This document shows positions 35,932 to 46,847 of a stretch of DNA of 64,000 nt, one piece after another. Within the stretch, counting starts at the first letter, position 1; each line of letters opens with the position of its first letter. Origin of the DNA: Parascedosporium putredinis (taxonomy: Eukaryota > Ascomycota > Sordariomycetes > Microascales > Microascaceae). The DNA is taken from assembly GCA_949357655.1 (NCBI GenBank), contig CASHTG010000015.1, forward strand, positions 1,736,001 to 1,800,000, read 5' to 3'. Below the pieces are notes generated by a model. It was given only the letters and a program-made list of their open reading frames with translations. It made no database searches and was not told the DNA's origin. A program made the position numbers and the translations under genes.

Positions 35932-36898
35932 TCAAAGTCCGTACCTCGTTACGCACTCCTGTCTGTGAAGGTCAAGACAATCCAAGGCGCATACCCTGGT
36001 CCCACACTTCACGCAGCGAACTTTCCCCAGTACCCGCAGACGGAGCAAAAGACTCTCACCGGATACCGAGCAGCTTCGGCTGTCCACGTTGCCCGAGCTT
36101 GTCTGTAGTTGAGGGGCGGGGCTGCTAGTAACGTCCTGAGCTCCGCGTCTGAAGGAGTATCAGGCACCCGAGGCGCTAGTAGCTTCTCCACGTCATTGAC
36201 GCCGTTAATCTTCAGCTCTTGCGGCTTCTCGTCCTTGCTCTGCTCGTCGCCGCCAGTCATTTCCACGTCTTCTGACGAAGGTGCGAGGGGTGTCAGCACA
36301 GGCGTCCCCGTCTCTCCCATGACGATATCAACACTGGAACCCAGTGTTCCAGGCTTTGGTATTCCTTTCGCCGAGGATGTCGAGGACTTCGGGGGCGGTT
36401 TCCGACGCGAATTCGCGGATTTGGTGGGTTGTTCTCTAGCGGGAGTGGCATGCGCGAGAGGGTACTGTCGCCGCCTTGCGTCTGCATCGCCTCGAAGTCA
36501 TCCAAGTGGTTTGCAAACGTCTTCATACTCTGCAGAATCTTTCGCACATTCGGCGTCGACTTGTTTTGCGCCGCTGCGAATGCTACCTGTTAGCGCACCT
36601 TTATGCAGCGGGGGCTTGTCAAGCTGCTCCTTGACTTACCTCGGCCTTTAGCCGGTACAGGGATCACTACATCCCTGCTTCCCTCTCTGTCTAAAGCCTC
36701 GAGCTCCTTGCGTATCTTCGCCTCCTCTCTTGCAGTCTGGTCTGAGAGGCTCAAACCCTTTCCTCTCGCAGCCGCTCGTTTTCGCCCAGTAGTCTGGATT
36801 GTCGCGGCCGAATTGGCCGTCCGGTCAGGGACGTAAGCCCATCCGGGAGCTACGGTTGTTTTCGCGCTGGCGAGTTCAATTAAGCCGAAATTCTCCAT
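35932..36898 (-). CDS. vps71: SWR1 complex subunit VPS71/SWC6 (HIT zinc finger), two frame breaks
   Basis: Subunit of the SWR1 remodeller that deposits histone H2A.Z (human ZNHIT1). Exon 1 is 36640-36898, the intron 36574-36639, exon 2 35932-36573. After a basic N-terminus, STPNVRKILQSMKTFANHLDD is the conserved family motif. A Pro/Ser/Lys-rich linker leads to the C-terminal HIT finger, CSVCGYWGK then VRCVKCGTRVCALDC and HRQEC, which supplies the zinc-binding Cys/His set. Two breaks: one near 36481, after FEAMQ, and one at the C run 36026-36029 inside the finger. One added base at each gives 300 aa. The second is certain because the fixed frame supplies the missing Cys residues; the first can only be placed within about 100 nt. 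Confidence 0.87.
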
Positions 36899-37340
36899 GG
36901 TGACACCGCTCAGTTGGTTTGGTAAAGGTTAAGGTTACGAGGGCGAAAGGGTCTTGTTGGCCCACGAGAGGAAGGTTCTCCATGTCTTAGTCAACCCGAC
37001 GAGCACAATATAACACAGTGCGCGTGTTTTACACTGTATGGAAAGGGTGGGAGCATTGAAGAGCAGCACAATTCGATCGAGCATATTATTATCAAGGTGT
37101 TCTTTTGAGCATCACGAGAGCAAAGATTGGAAGAGAATTCGTTTGATTGAAATCATAAAACATTCATGCCATTCAAGGCTACCTGAGGAAATGCACAGAA
37201 ACCCCCTTTGTAGATTAAAACGAAAAGAAAAACAAACCCAAGGCCCCTTGTTTTAATACAAGCACAGATTCCCCGAATAAACCCATGCAAAAATTTTGTT
37301 CAGGATTGGTGAAAAAGAGAGCAGTAGAGAAGAAGCTTCT
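36899..37340. other. VPS71 promoter and PDI 3' UTR
   Basis: No gene seen. A/T-rich next to the PDI stop, as expected of a 3' UTR. Confidence 0.6.
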
Positions 37341-38958
37341 TTACAACTCATCGTGCGACTCCTTGTCCTCCTTCGTCTCCTCGGTCTTGGCCTCGGGAGC
37401 CTCCTTGGCCTCCTCCTCAGCGGCGGGAGCCTCCTTCTCGACGGAGACGTTGGCCTGGTGCTTGCCGTTCTCCTTGATGAAGGTGATGAGGTCCTCAACG
37501 GTGCGAGAGCCGCTGTAGGTGATGGGAGCGGCCTTGCCACCGGCGGGGAAGAGCTTGATGGTGGGGAAACCCTGAATCTCATCAGGGACGTCGTTGGCGG
37601 TGGCATCAACCTTGGCGATGGTCACCTTGTCCTTGAACTCAGAGTTGGCGTAAAGGGCGCCAAGCTCCTCGTACTTGGGGGCCAAAGCCTTGCAGTGGCC
37701 GCACCAAGGGGCATAGAACTCAACGAGAACGTCCTTGGTGTCGTCGAGGACAACCTGCTCGTAGTTCTTGGCAACAATGACGGTGACGGGGTCATCGTTG
37801 GCCTCGGGGATGGGCTCAGACTTGATGCTGGGCTCGAGCTTGCCGGCGGCGAACTCGGCGACGAACTCGGCGATAGCGTCGTGGGTGATCTCGGTCTCTT
37901 GGCTGAAGGGGAACTTCTGGTTCTTGGCAGTCTCCTGGATGGCGAAGGCGGGGAACTTGTCCGCCTTGAGGTTGAGGTTGCCAGCGTGGGCACCAAACGC
38001 CTTGGCGTCGATGGTGGCGAAGTTGATGGTGCCTCGGTACTTCTGGGCAATGGGCTTGAGGGCCTCACCGAGCTCAGCGCGCTCCTCAGGAGTCTCGGCA
38101 AAGATGTAGGCGAGGGGAATGCCCGCGGACATGTAGCCAGAGTAGGTCTCGGGGCCGACCTCACCGATGAGGGGAGTGGCGCCAGTCGTGGCAAACTTCT
38201 CGATGGCCTCGGCGTCGAACTTGTCACCAGTGTAAGTGGTGACACCCTCATCGAACTGCTTGTACAGAACAATGGCGGGGGACAACGCCCTCAGCCTCGG
38301 CAAGGGCAGCGTCGTTGCTGGAACCGAAGACATAGGTGTCACGGAGCTTCTCCGCTACACCAGAGTAGACCTCGGCGGAGGTCTTGTCATCAGCGGCGTA
38401 GTAGCCGACGAGGACGACCTTGTCGGCGGTCTTGAACTCCTCGAGGTTGTCCTTGGTAACCTCGGAGACGGCGGGCATGGACTGCTTGATCATGTATGAG
38501 GTGATGGAAGCAGCCTTGCGCTGGCCGGCATAAGGAGTGATGTTCTCGAGGCCACGGAAGACCTTGAGAGTGGGGTAGCCCTCAACACCGTGCTTGGAGC
38601 AAAGCTCCGAGTTTTCAGTGCAGTCAACCTTTACAAGCTTGATGCCCTTCTCCTTGAGAGAGGTAGCGGCCTCTTCGTACTCGGGGGCGAGGGCCTTGCA
38701 GTGGCCGCACCAGGGAGCATAGACTAAACGATAAAAATATCAACGATTAGCACTTTGATCCAGCTTCATCTTCAACTGCCGCCAAGGCAAAGGGAGGGGG
38801 ACACCAGGCGGTAACTTACACTCAGCAAGGACAAGCTCATTGGCCTTGACGAAGTCATCGAAGGTCTCGCCAGTAAGAGCAGCAACATCGGAGTCACCCT
38901 CCGCCGCAACAAGGGCAACTGTGGTGGCAAGAACGCCAAAGAACTGCTTAAGATGCAT
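37341..38958 (-). CDS. pdi1: Protein disulfide-isomerase, one frame break (extra base)
   Basis: ER oxidoreductase that forms and reshuffles disulfides. Exon 1 (38820-38958) encodes the signal peptide MHLKQFFGVLATTVALVAA; a 96-nt intron follows; exon 2 is 37341-38723. Domain order is a-b-b'-a': the first active site is FYAPWCGHCKALAPEYEE, the second FYAPWCGHCKALAPKYEE. The C-terminus is acidic and ends in HDEL, the ER retrieval signal. The frame breaks at the G5 run 38277-38281, between EAEGVV and PAIVLYKQFDEG. Here the sequence has one base too many (or lacks two); with one removed the protein is 506 aa, normal for fungal PDI. Identification is certain. Confidence 0.97.
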
Positions 38959-41900
38959 CTTGGATAATGTGAAAACGGAATCAACAACACAAAAGGGTAT
39001 CAGAAGAACTCAAAAGGGATGATCACTTTTCAAGATGTGGGATGAGAGAAAAGTAAAACAATGAAAAAGGGGAAGAGGATGGGCTTGAGAAGGTTGCGAG
39101 GGGAAGAGAAGAAGGAGGTCTCAGGGTGGGTTGGTATTTATTTTTCGATTGACTGAGGATGGTTTGGCTGGAGCAAGGTGCTGGAACTGGAGCTAGCAAT
39201 TGAACAGGTGTCCCCTTCCTTCTCAGGTACCCAAGCAGCGTTCTCCAACTGAAGCATTTCCCCATCTGGAATGGAGACCCAGGTTCAGAGGCTCGCATTA
39301 TTGCAGTATTACTCCGCGCGCCTGGAAGCTGCTCTGCCTCGCTCGTACCTTCCCGCTGCCGAAGTATAATACCAGTACCAGAGTGGTTGGTTTCTCGGGA
39401 GGCTGTACATCTGGTCCTAAAAGGGATCAGAACTCGTACTGTATAGGTAACTTGTCCTCCCAACCCTCCAATTGCTTTTACGCGTACCCCCTATTGCTCC
39501 TCTTGCGGTCCCATGTGGCGATTCAACACTTCAAAGGCCTTCGAGATGAACTGAATGATCACTCAAAAGTGGCAAGGGTGCTCGTAGCTATTTTTCGCCC
39601 GTTCGCGCTGCTTACGCTTCTTCTAGAAATCCAGCTTCTGAACACCCCACTAAGCATTACAAACTGCTCAGCTTTTTTGTAGCTATCAAGCCTGCCAACT
39701 GAAGACAGAGCAAAGTTAATCCGAGTCAGCCGGGGGCACCGCCACTCTCGACAGAGGAGAAAGGAGGCGACCGTGGCCTCTCGATGGTGTGTGTGAACAT
39801 TATTAATTGCACCCCATTCTTAAGCCTTACACGACAGGTACATCTCGCCTCCCCCACCAGCTCAGGGACCGACCCACCCAGCCAACCATCTCGTTTGAGC
39901 CGTCCCCGGAATAACCATGTGGCCACTCTCTACACTGTGTCATGAGCTCGGGTTGATTTGAAGGGTTTGGTAGCCGTCACCACATTAAGATCGCTGAGGG
40001 CATTGTCAAATTGATTGCGGGTTTCGCAAGTTGCTTCAGAATCAAGCCAAGAAGCTTGAGCTCTCCAAATACAGAAGCTTCGAACCGTTGAGCCGAAGGA
40101 GAAACAAGAATGGTGATGGACATGGGGGCTGGAATCGTTATCGTTGGCGTTGCTCCTTCGACGACATCGATCCATCCTCCAAAGTAGTGCCGTCAATCAG
40201 CCCCAGCCACCCACCACACCCATCAAATCCCTCAACCGTTGCTCCCTGAAGCCTTCCCCTTGTCGAAGAGGCTTGAAGCATGAATGCCACTGGCGCAGCG
40301 TGGAAGGGCGCTTTTCTTCAGGACACGAGTGCAAGAACATTGAACATTGAACCTTTCTTTTCCCCGTGAAGTGGACTGACCCGACCCTTTTTGATCCGCT
40401 CTGCAGCAACGGCAATGTACACTGGTGTGACCGACCCGTTGCCTTGGCGCTTGGCATGTGCGCCTTCCCTCGACAAGAGCCCCATAAGATCACCCAGGGA
40501 AGAGGCTACGTGGAGGCGACCTTCAAGATCCGCATCTCCCCCTGGCATTGATAATTTGTTGTGTGTGCCTGACAAATGTGACCGTCAATTTAAAGAGTGG
40601 GCGGGCGACCAAGGTACTTGTTTGCTCTGTAAATCCACCTATGATAAGCACTTTGAGTAGCAGGCTTCATTGATAAACTCTCTCTGACGGAGTTGCCTGC
40701 CGAATACCCCAGATGTTCGCCCCATGTCTCGTTTGCAGAGTCTTGGGGCTTTATTTCGGATCATGGCGCCCATGTAACGCCCCAGTATTATAGGTCGCTA
40801 CATCCATAGATATCTGGAAACCGTGGCCACCACCAGGGCGAGCGGTTCAAGATGGTTCTCAGCGTCCCGCTTTTTATTGTTATTATTTTTCATCGCAGCT
40901 TGCGCTTTCTAATGTTCCGTGATTAGAAAGTGAAGGAGGCGGGGAAATTCAGATTCCACTGCGTCACAGTCCATCCGCCCCCTGTCAGTGAGGGAAGACT
41001 AGTGATGCTCAACCCCCGCTCCACTCAAGCACGAGGAAGCGAAATCGGCGTTGGAGTTGAGTTGATAGTATCATGTCCTGGCTGCTCTTACGCGAGTGCC
41101 CGTTTTTTTTTTTTTTTTTCTTACTTCGTGGCTCTCGATAGCAAAAAGACGGGAGTCCAAGAAGAAGAAAAGAAGAAACAGTCGCAATCAACGCTACGGC
41201 AAGAGGAACATTCTAATAGACAAGGGAAGAACAAGAGTCTCAAATTTATTGATGTTCGTCGTCAAGTTTCGAATTATGGCCCGTCATGTCCAAGATGGGA
41301 AATCTGTTTCCGGCATAGTGCTTGCATATTTGACTAGATCGGTTGATACCCTCGTCTCTCTTGATGCTGCCCCCACACTGATGAGTTAGCTCTCTCGCAT
41401 CTCCAGCTTGACAGCGTGTGACCATTGCCCACACCACCCGAAATCGCTCAAGGGATCGGATGCGGCCTGGGCCTAGCTTTGACTGTCGCTATTACTCTTG
41501 GAGCACATATCTTGATGCTCGAGAGCCGCAGATGATCCCGCATGCCACGGTCCAAGACTCTCCAAGGCAATAACTGAACGAAGTGGGAAGAGGAGAGGGT
41601 CTGTGGTGCATGAGTTGCTTGAGTTGCATATCCGGAACAGTATCAACTGCCCATCATCATTATCTATCACTCTATTCCTCGTGACGTTATACACATGGCC
41701 CGTGGATGAAGGTTGTCCCGTCTACATCCCTTCCAAAGCCAACCACTTTTGAACCCTCAGATAACTCCGTTCATATTGTTCCCTTTACTTCGAGCAAGTC
41801 TTCTCCAGCTTCCCAACCTTTTCCTCCAACGTCTGTACATAAGCGCTTACTCGCTGAACAGACGCCTGAAGAGCCTATGGGGATGAACAGCAAACATAAA

Positions 41901-42222
41901 ACCAACAGTTAGCACACCGTTCGCCTTTCCTTTCCGAAGATATTGAGTGTATGGGAGGAAGCGGCCGAGTATCAAGAGAAAGGGGAGAGAAACACGCAGG
42001 ACCGTATTGGAACGGAAGATGTCCTGATGTGAGTCAAGGGGAGAACCAGGCGATAACCAAATAAATAGAAGAAGAAAGGGTACGTAAGAAGGAAGAAAGA
42101 ATAAGAATGATAAAAGGCCCGCCTGCATCAATGAGTCTATTCCAGAACGCTGTATATGAGGTATGCAACGAAGGGGGAGAGGCCGCTTCCAGATTATGGG
42201 GAGGGGATATCAAGGTCGTGAT
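38959..42222. other. PDI promoter and 3.3 kb with no gene seen
   Basis: The first few hundred bases are the PDI leader and promoter. The remainder has short unrelated open frames, a 17-T run (41103-41119) and ends in the 3' flank of the small mitochondrial gene. No coding gene, RNA gene or element recognised. Confidence 0.55.
41103..41119. repeat. Poly-T run (17 T)
   Basis: Uninterrupted T homopolymer in non-coding sequence. Confidence 0.8.
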
Positions 42223-42620
42223 TTATATGGCGAAACGCACGTAAAGGTCCTCGAGGAGGAGGTCGTTGGCAGTCTTGAACTCCTGGCGCACGTAGTTGTA
42301 GGCGCCGAAGCCGGCAAGGGTGGTGCCTGCAAAGAAGCCGAGAATTCTACAGGGGCAAGGCGATGGAAGGTTAGCGCGACGTTCAGAGGAGAGTGCGCAT
42401 CGCAGCGCGCCCTTCGCTTAGCACAGAAGAGTGCGGCAAGGGTTGGGCTGTATGGGGGATGCGGTAACAAGGCTTACCCAGAGCGAAACGCGCCGACAGG
42501 CTTGCTGGCAGGAAGGGCTGCGGCAACCTGGTTCGAGAGCCTCGATGAGGTCTGGAAACCGCGAGCGGTGAAGCCTGCGCGGAGGAGAGCGCGGCTGGCG
42601 GTGAGAGTCCTCGGAGTCAT
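42223..42620 (-). CDS. Small predicted mitochondrial inner-membrane protein, 88 aa
   Basis: I do not recognise a named family. Exon 1 (42478-42620) encodes a typical mitochondrial presequence, rich in Arg, Ser and Ala and without acidic residues, with ARGFQTSSRLS resembling a processing site. A 131-nt intron (42347-42477) follows; exon 2 (42223-42346) encodes a single glycine-rich helix, ILGFFAGTTLAGFGAYNYV, then a short charged tail beginning RQEFKTANDLLLEDL. Donor GTAAGC and acceptor TAG fit perfectly in phase. The length and layout resemble small assembly factors or accessory subunits of respiratory complexes, but that is inference. One of only three genes in the window with no frame break. 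A 267-codon antisense frame overlaps it and is judged a shadow. Confidence 0.72.
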
Positions 42621-43730
42621 CGTGCGCGGAAGTATGGCCTTGGAGACTGGCAAGGGTGGCGTGAGAACCGACGGCTGGAACCTGGAGAACTGGGGGCTAG
42701 GGACTACGGATTCCTGGGAGACTGGAAGGGATTTAGACGGGCCTTGGGTTAGAAGAAAGAGAGAAGAAAAAAAAGGGAGGGGTGAAGGGGGAGGAAATAA
42801 TCTGCCACTTGATATATATGCAGGCGCGTTCTTACCAGAGAGTATCAAGCGCACGACACGGACAAACCCACACACTCGCAGATGGAGAATGGTCTGGTCG
42901 GGGTTGAATTTGGGGGTTAAAGTGGCCGAGGCAGGTCAGGGGTTAGTTGGCCGGAGGTGGCGTTAGTGTGGCGTTGGAGTGGGAGGGAGGGAAATTTTTT
43001 TCGAGGCAATTGACCAATTCTTTCACGAACGGCAACCGCCGCTGGGCCAATCAATAGCAATACCTCCCCTCCCCCATCTGCATACCAAAATTTGACAGCA
43101 TGTTTTGGATAGGAGAATGGTGTGGGAGGGTTCCTCACCGCCATGCCATGCCAAAAGAAAGAAGAAGAAAAATAGGGAAAATAGTGGGAGATCGGTTTCC
43201 CAAAATTATTAGTTCGCTCTCCCGGCAAAGTTGGAGGTGCCGAAAAGGGCAAATAGGGAGGTGCCGAAAGGGGCAAACGGATCTCCGTGCACTAATAAAG
43301 GCCCGCATCGCATGGGGCCTGCACATGCTCAAGGAGATGCCGAACTCGACGGGCGCGATGGCTGGCGCAGAAGAACAGTCAAACTAGTAGAGAAGCGGGA
43401 TCGAAGCTTTTTAGTTCCACTACCCCTTTTTCTTCTCCTTTCTCTCGAATCCTTGGGCCCTCCTAAAGTGGCGAATCCCTTTGACTGGCCCCTCGATACA
43501 GCTCGATTATGGCGCCTGGGCCTTGTTTGTCCTTTCTTGTGCCGGTCACCGGCTTTCCGCCGGATCGCTAGTGCTGTAACACCCGGCCCTCCGTCCTTGC
43601 TTGACCCGCGGTGGCCTCGACCCCGTCACCACACTCTCAGTCTGAGCCAATGTGTGCCGTGACGACTCTACGTTTACTACATGCATGCTTGGGCCTAGGA
43701 CCCGGGACCCACAAGACGAATCATGGACCC
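42621..43730. other. Intergenic between mitochondrial gene and KEL3
   Basis: Includes the promoter of the small mitochondrial gene and the KEL3 3' flank. Holds a two-copy tandem repeat (43232-43279). No gene seen. Confidence 0.6.
43232..43279. repeat. Two-copy 25-nt direct repeat
   Basis: GGAGGTGCCGAAAAGGGCAA occurs twice with one base changed. Non-coding. Confidence 0.8.
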
Positions 43731-46184
43731 CTACCGAACCCCTAGAAAGACGGTTGATGTGTGTCCACGTAGTCTCGATAATTCTAGATATTTCCAACTA
43801 CTAACACAAGGCCGGTCTCGCGAAAGGCCATCACCTTCTTCTGTGGCCGCCCCTTCACCGCGCTCAGTAAGAGACACAACCTCTGTGATACCAGCAGCCT
43901 CCTGCTCCTCCTCCAGCGCCGTAATCTCCTCTCGGCAATCCCACCACTTCTCTTCCGAGAGCTCAAATGCCTTTGTCTTGACCTCCTTGACCGAGAGCTC
44001 TTCTACCTGCTTACCCTTTGCTTGAAGACTCGCCAGGAGCACTTCCTGCCACTCGTTTGATGTACGCGCAAAGAATTCCCGTCGTGATTCGAAAGGCTAT
44101 CACGCATCATTGTTAGCCACGCTTGGCCCGTCGGGTAAACACCTTCCGTAACACCGAGCCCAAGACCTACCCTAGGATGCGGCAGACCGTCGTCAATCGA
44201 GGTACTGCCTTCGGCCTCGTCCCAATCCGCCGAGTCCGCCTCAGCGGCTGGTGACGCTTCTGCTGTTGCCTCGCCCTCAACATCTTTTTGTTTCTTACCA
44301 CGCTTGCTAGGCGTAAACAGAGGGTTGGCATTTGCATCGCCCATGCCCACATCACCATCCTCATCTTCTTCATCATCATCCTCGTCTTCTTCACCATCTT
44401 CATCATCATCTTCGTCCTCAGACTCCTGTGGTAAGGCAAGTCAGTACCATTGTAATAAATCGAGAGAAACCGGTGCGTAAGAGAGTAAGAACACAAAAAG
44501 AAAAAAAGAACTTACCACCCAGTCTTCGTGCTCGATGGAGAATATTTGCTTGCATCCGGAGAGCTTGACTAGGTCGATTGCGTAGAGATCGTCAAAAGTA
44601 AATTCCCTATCGCCCTTTTCAAAGGTTCCACCATATATGTAGAGGATATCGTCCTGAACGGCCAGCTGTGCGTTGAACCGAGCATGAGGGGGCTCCATGG
44701 TCACGGGCATCTCCTTAGCAGCGGCCCCTCCGTCGTCCGGCACCTCTTCCGGATTCTTTTCGATTTCTATCGAATCAAGGTCTTCCAGGGATTTTCCCGT
44801 CTCGAGAGCGGCCAACTGTCGGAGCAGCTCCTCTTCATTGGCCTGGGCGCGCCCCCTTCTACCTACGCGCTGCTCAGAAGCGCCCGCCTTCTTCTGCACT
44901 CGGGGTTTGCGTAGGGTCAGCGGCATGAATCTGTTGCGTTCGACGTTCCAGGCGAACAAGGCGTTGAAGAACTCGCTGTCAATATCTTCCTCGCTCATCT
45001 CGACATCGTGCACTCCTCCAAACATGATTCCTCGGCCTTTGTGGAAGGCCATGGTCGCACCGGCTCGCACCGGGTTAGGGCCGTTGGCTGGGCGTTTACG
45101 CCTTTCCCACCGGACAAGGGGCGGAGTCTTGGCTGGGCTGTTCTCTTCCGGTAGGGATATGCGCAGGAAAAAGCAGTCTTGGTGCACCATTGGCTTCACA
45201 ACATTTCTCTGGCCCTTGGCCGAACCCTTGGCTTGCTTGTTCGCGACGACGGTTGTCTTGACCCGTGAGTAGCCACCATAGAGCACCGCGCCCTGCTCAT
45301 GAGGAAGGAGGGTGAAGGAGGAGCGTGCGTCGGGCTTGAGCTGCGCCGAAGGCAGGACAGGCGCGTACCAAACAAAGTGTTGCGTGTCAAAAATCCAGAG
45401 GTCCGCTAGGTACTTGGTCTGGTTGGAAGTGTCTTGAAATCCGCCAAAGAGGATAATGTACTGCTTCCAGTACGTCATGCGATGGCCACTGCGCGCCGGC
45501 GGGCAGTTTCCTTAACCTCTATCCGGGTCCATTCCCGACTTGCCGGCTCCAGCCTCCAAAAGTCGGAATAGTGGTGGAACGTGCCCTGCTTCGGCGAAGA
45601 GAATTCGCCGCCGAACAAATAAACATAGTTTGGATTTCCTGCGCGACACCAAGCATGCCCTGATCGTGGGAGCGGGGTGTTTGGCGAGGTGATGCAGCGC
45701 CACTCGTCCTTTGCGATATTGTAGATGTGCAGATCGTTGAAGAAGTCCGCCCGAGTACCGTTGAAATATTCGCCGCCAAATAATAGCAAAGTGTTGGTAT
45801 CGCTCGGGTTCGCGAGGAGGGTGGCATGGGCCCGAGGCTTCGGCGGTCCGTCTTGCACGGCCTCGGTGACCTTCAGGTATAGCTCTTGCTGTCGCTTATA
45901 CTCGTTGAGGATCTCGTCAAGGTCGACATCGGAAGCATCGTCACCGTCAATCTTAGAGGCCTTTGTCTTGGCCTTCTTCTCGCCTTTTGCCGCCTGTTTT
46001 TGCTTCTTCTCGGCCTATGGAGCGGGCGGTATGGTATTAGACTTGGGTGGACACTCGCTACTAGTAACAGGAAGGGAGTAAGAACAGGGAAAGAAGGGTA
46101 TAGACCAAATGTCCCCTATGTTACCGTTCGAGCCTTTTTCGATTCCTTGGAATCTGCGCCCTTGGCCTTCTTCGCCTTGGCCAT
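43731..46184 (-). CDS. Kelch-repeat protein, KEL3-like, one frame break
   Basis: Cytoplasmic kelch-propeller protein of the Kel3/KLHDC4 type; molecular role poorly defined. Exons 46125-46184, 44516-46014, 44171-44425 and 43731-44096. The N-terminus is Lys/Ala-rich, with DVDLDEILNEYKRQQ, then kelch repeats: RAHATLLANP, LLLFGGEYFNG, RSGHAWCRAGNPNYVYLFGG, KQYIILFGGFQDTS, DARSSFTLLPHEQGAVLYGG, RAGATMAFHKGRGIMFGGV and ARFNAQLAVQDDILYIYGG. A long acidic tract (Glu/Asp) follows, then the conserved C-terminal block with FESRREFFARTSNEWQ and EKWWDCREEI. The frame breaks at CC 45510-45511; one added base restores GNCPPARSGHRM, giving 726 aa. The extreme C-terminus after SLTERGE matches nothing typical and may be misread. 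Confidence 0.88.
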
Positions 46185-46847
46185 AGTTTCTATGACCGGG
46201 CCCGAGCCGGTAGCCGAAGAGGGAGAATTATATCTCGAGTTTTGTTGTCTAGATAGTTTGGGGCTTCAAAGGACACAGCTCCCAGTCTGGCTTTCGATTG
46301 GATCTTTACTTCTTCCTAGGTAATAGATATCTTGGAAAAAGAAGAAAAAGAAACCAACCCGATACTTCCAACTCGATGATATGAAGGGAGACAAAACGAA
46401 CTGAACTAAACTCGGTATGGAAACCAAGTTTTTCCTCGAGCCCTATTTCACTCCAGCACTGCTGCTTGATGGGCTGGCTGCCCCTTCGAAAATTCCTGCC
46501 CCGCAGTGAGCTCCAAGTTGTGCGCGTGGGGTCGCGGGGTAGATATCACAGTCTATAGAAGATTTACCTCACACGGTACGTGAACTCCCATGTGGTCCGG
46601 TCCCTTCAACGTCGTCTACGTTCGATGACCATAGAGACCACCTCGTCATCGTAGGTAGCACACAAGTAGAGTAAACATTTTTCAAAGTGACAAGGTAGCG
46701 AGCGCTAGCTAGCGTAATAGAAAATCAAAACTTTTTTATTTCCGTGCTCGCCTCTAATGCAGAAAGGGGTATTAAGGACAGTTCCAACCGTACGCCTGTG
46801 TAAATGCCATGACAAAGAAACTTCATCACAAAGAGGTTTCGAGTTCC
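46185..46847. other. KEL3 promoter and RRN3 3' region
   Basis: No gene seen; short A/T-rich stretches near 46680-46745. Confidence 0.6.

Noticed and set aside
37296..38435. 379-codon open frame on plus across PDI
   Set aside because: It is antisense to a certain PDI gene. High GC at third codon positions leaves the opposite strand open; the peptide is Gly/Leu/Val-rich with no domain.
42163..42966. 267-codon plus frame over the small mitochondrial gene
   Set aside because: Antisense to a well-spliced gene; low-complexity Arg/Gly sequence with no family resemblance.
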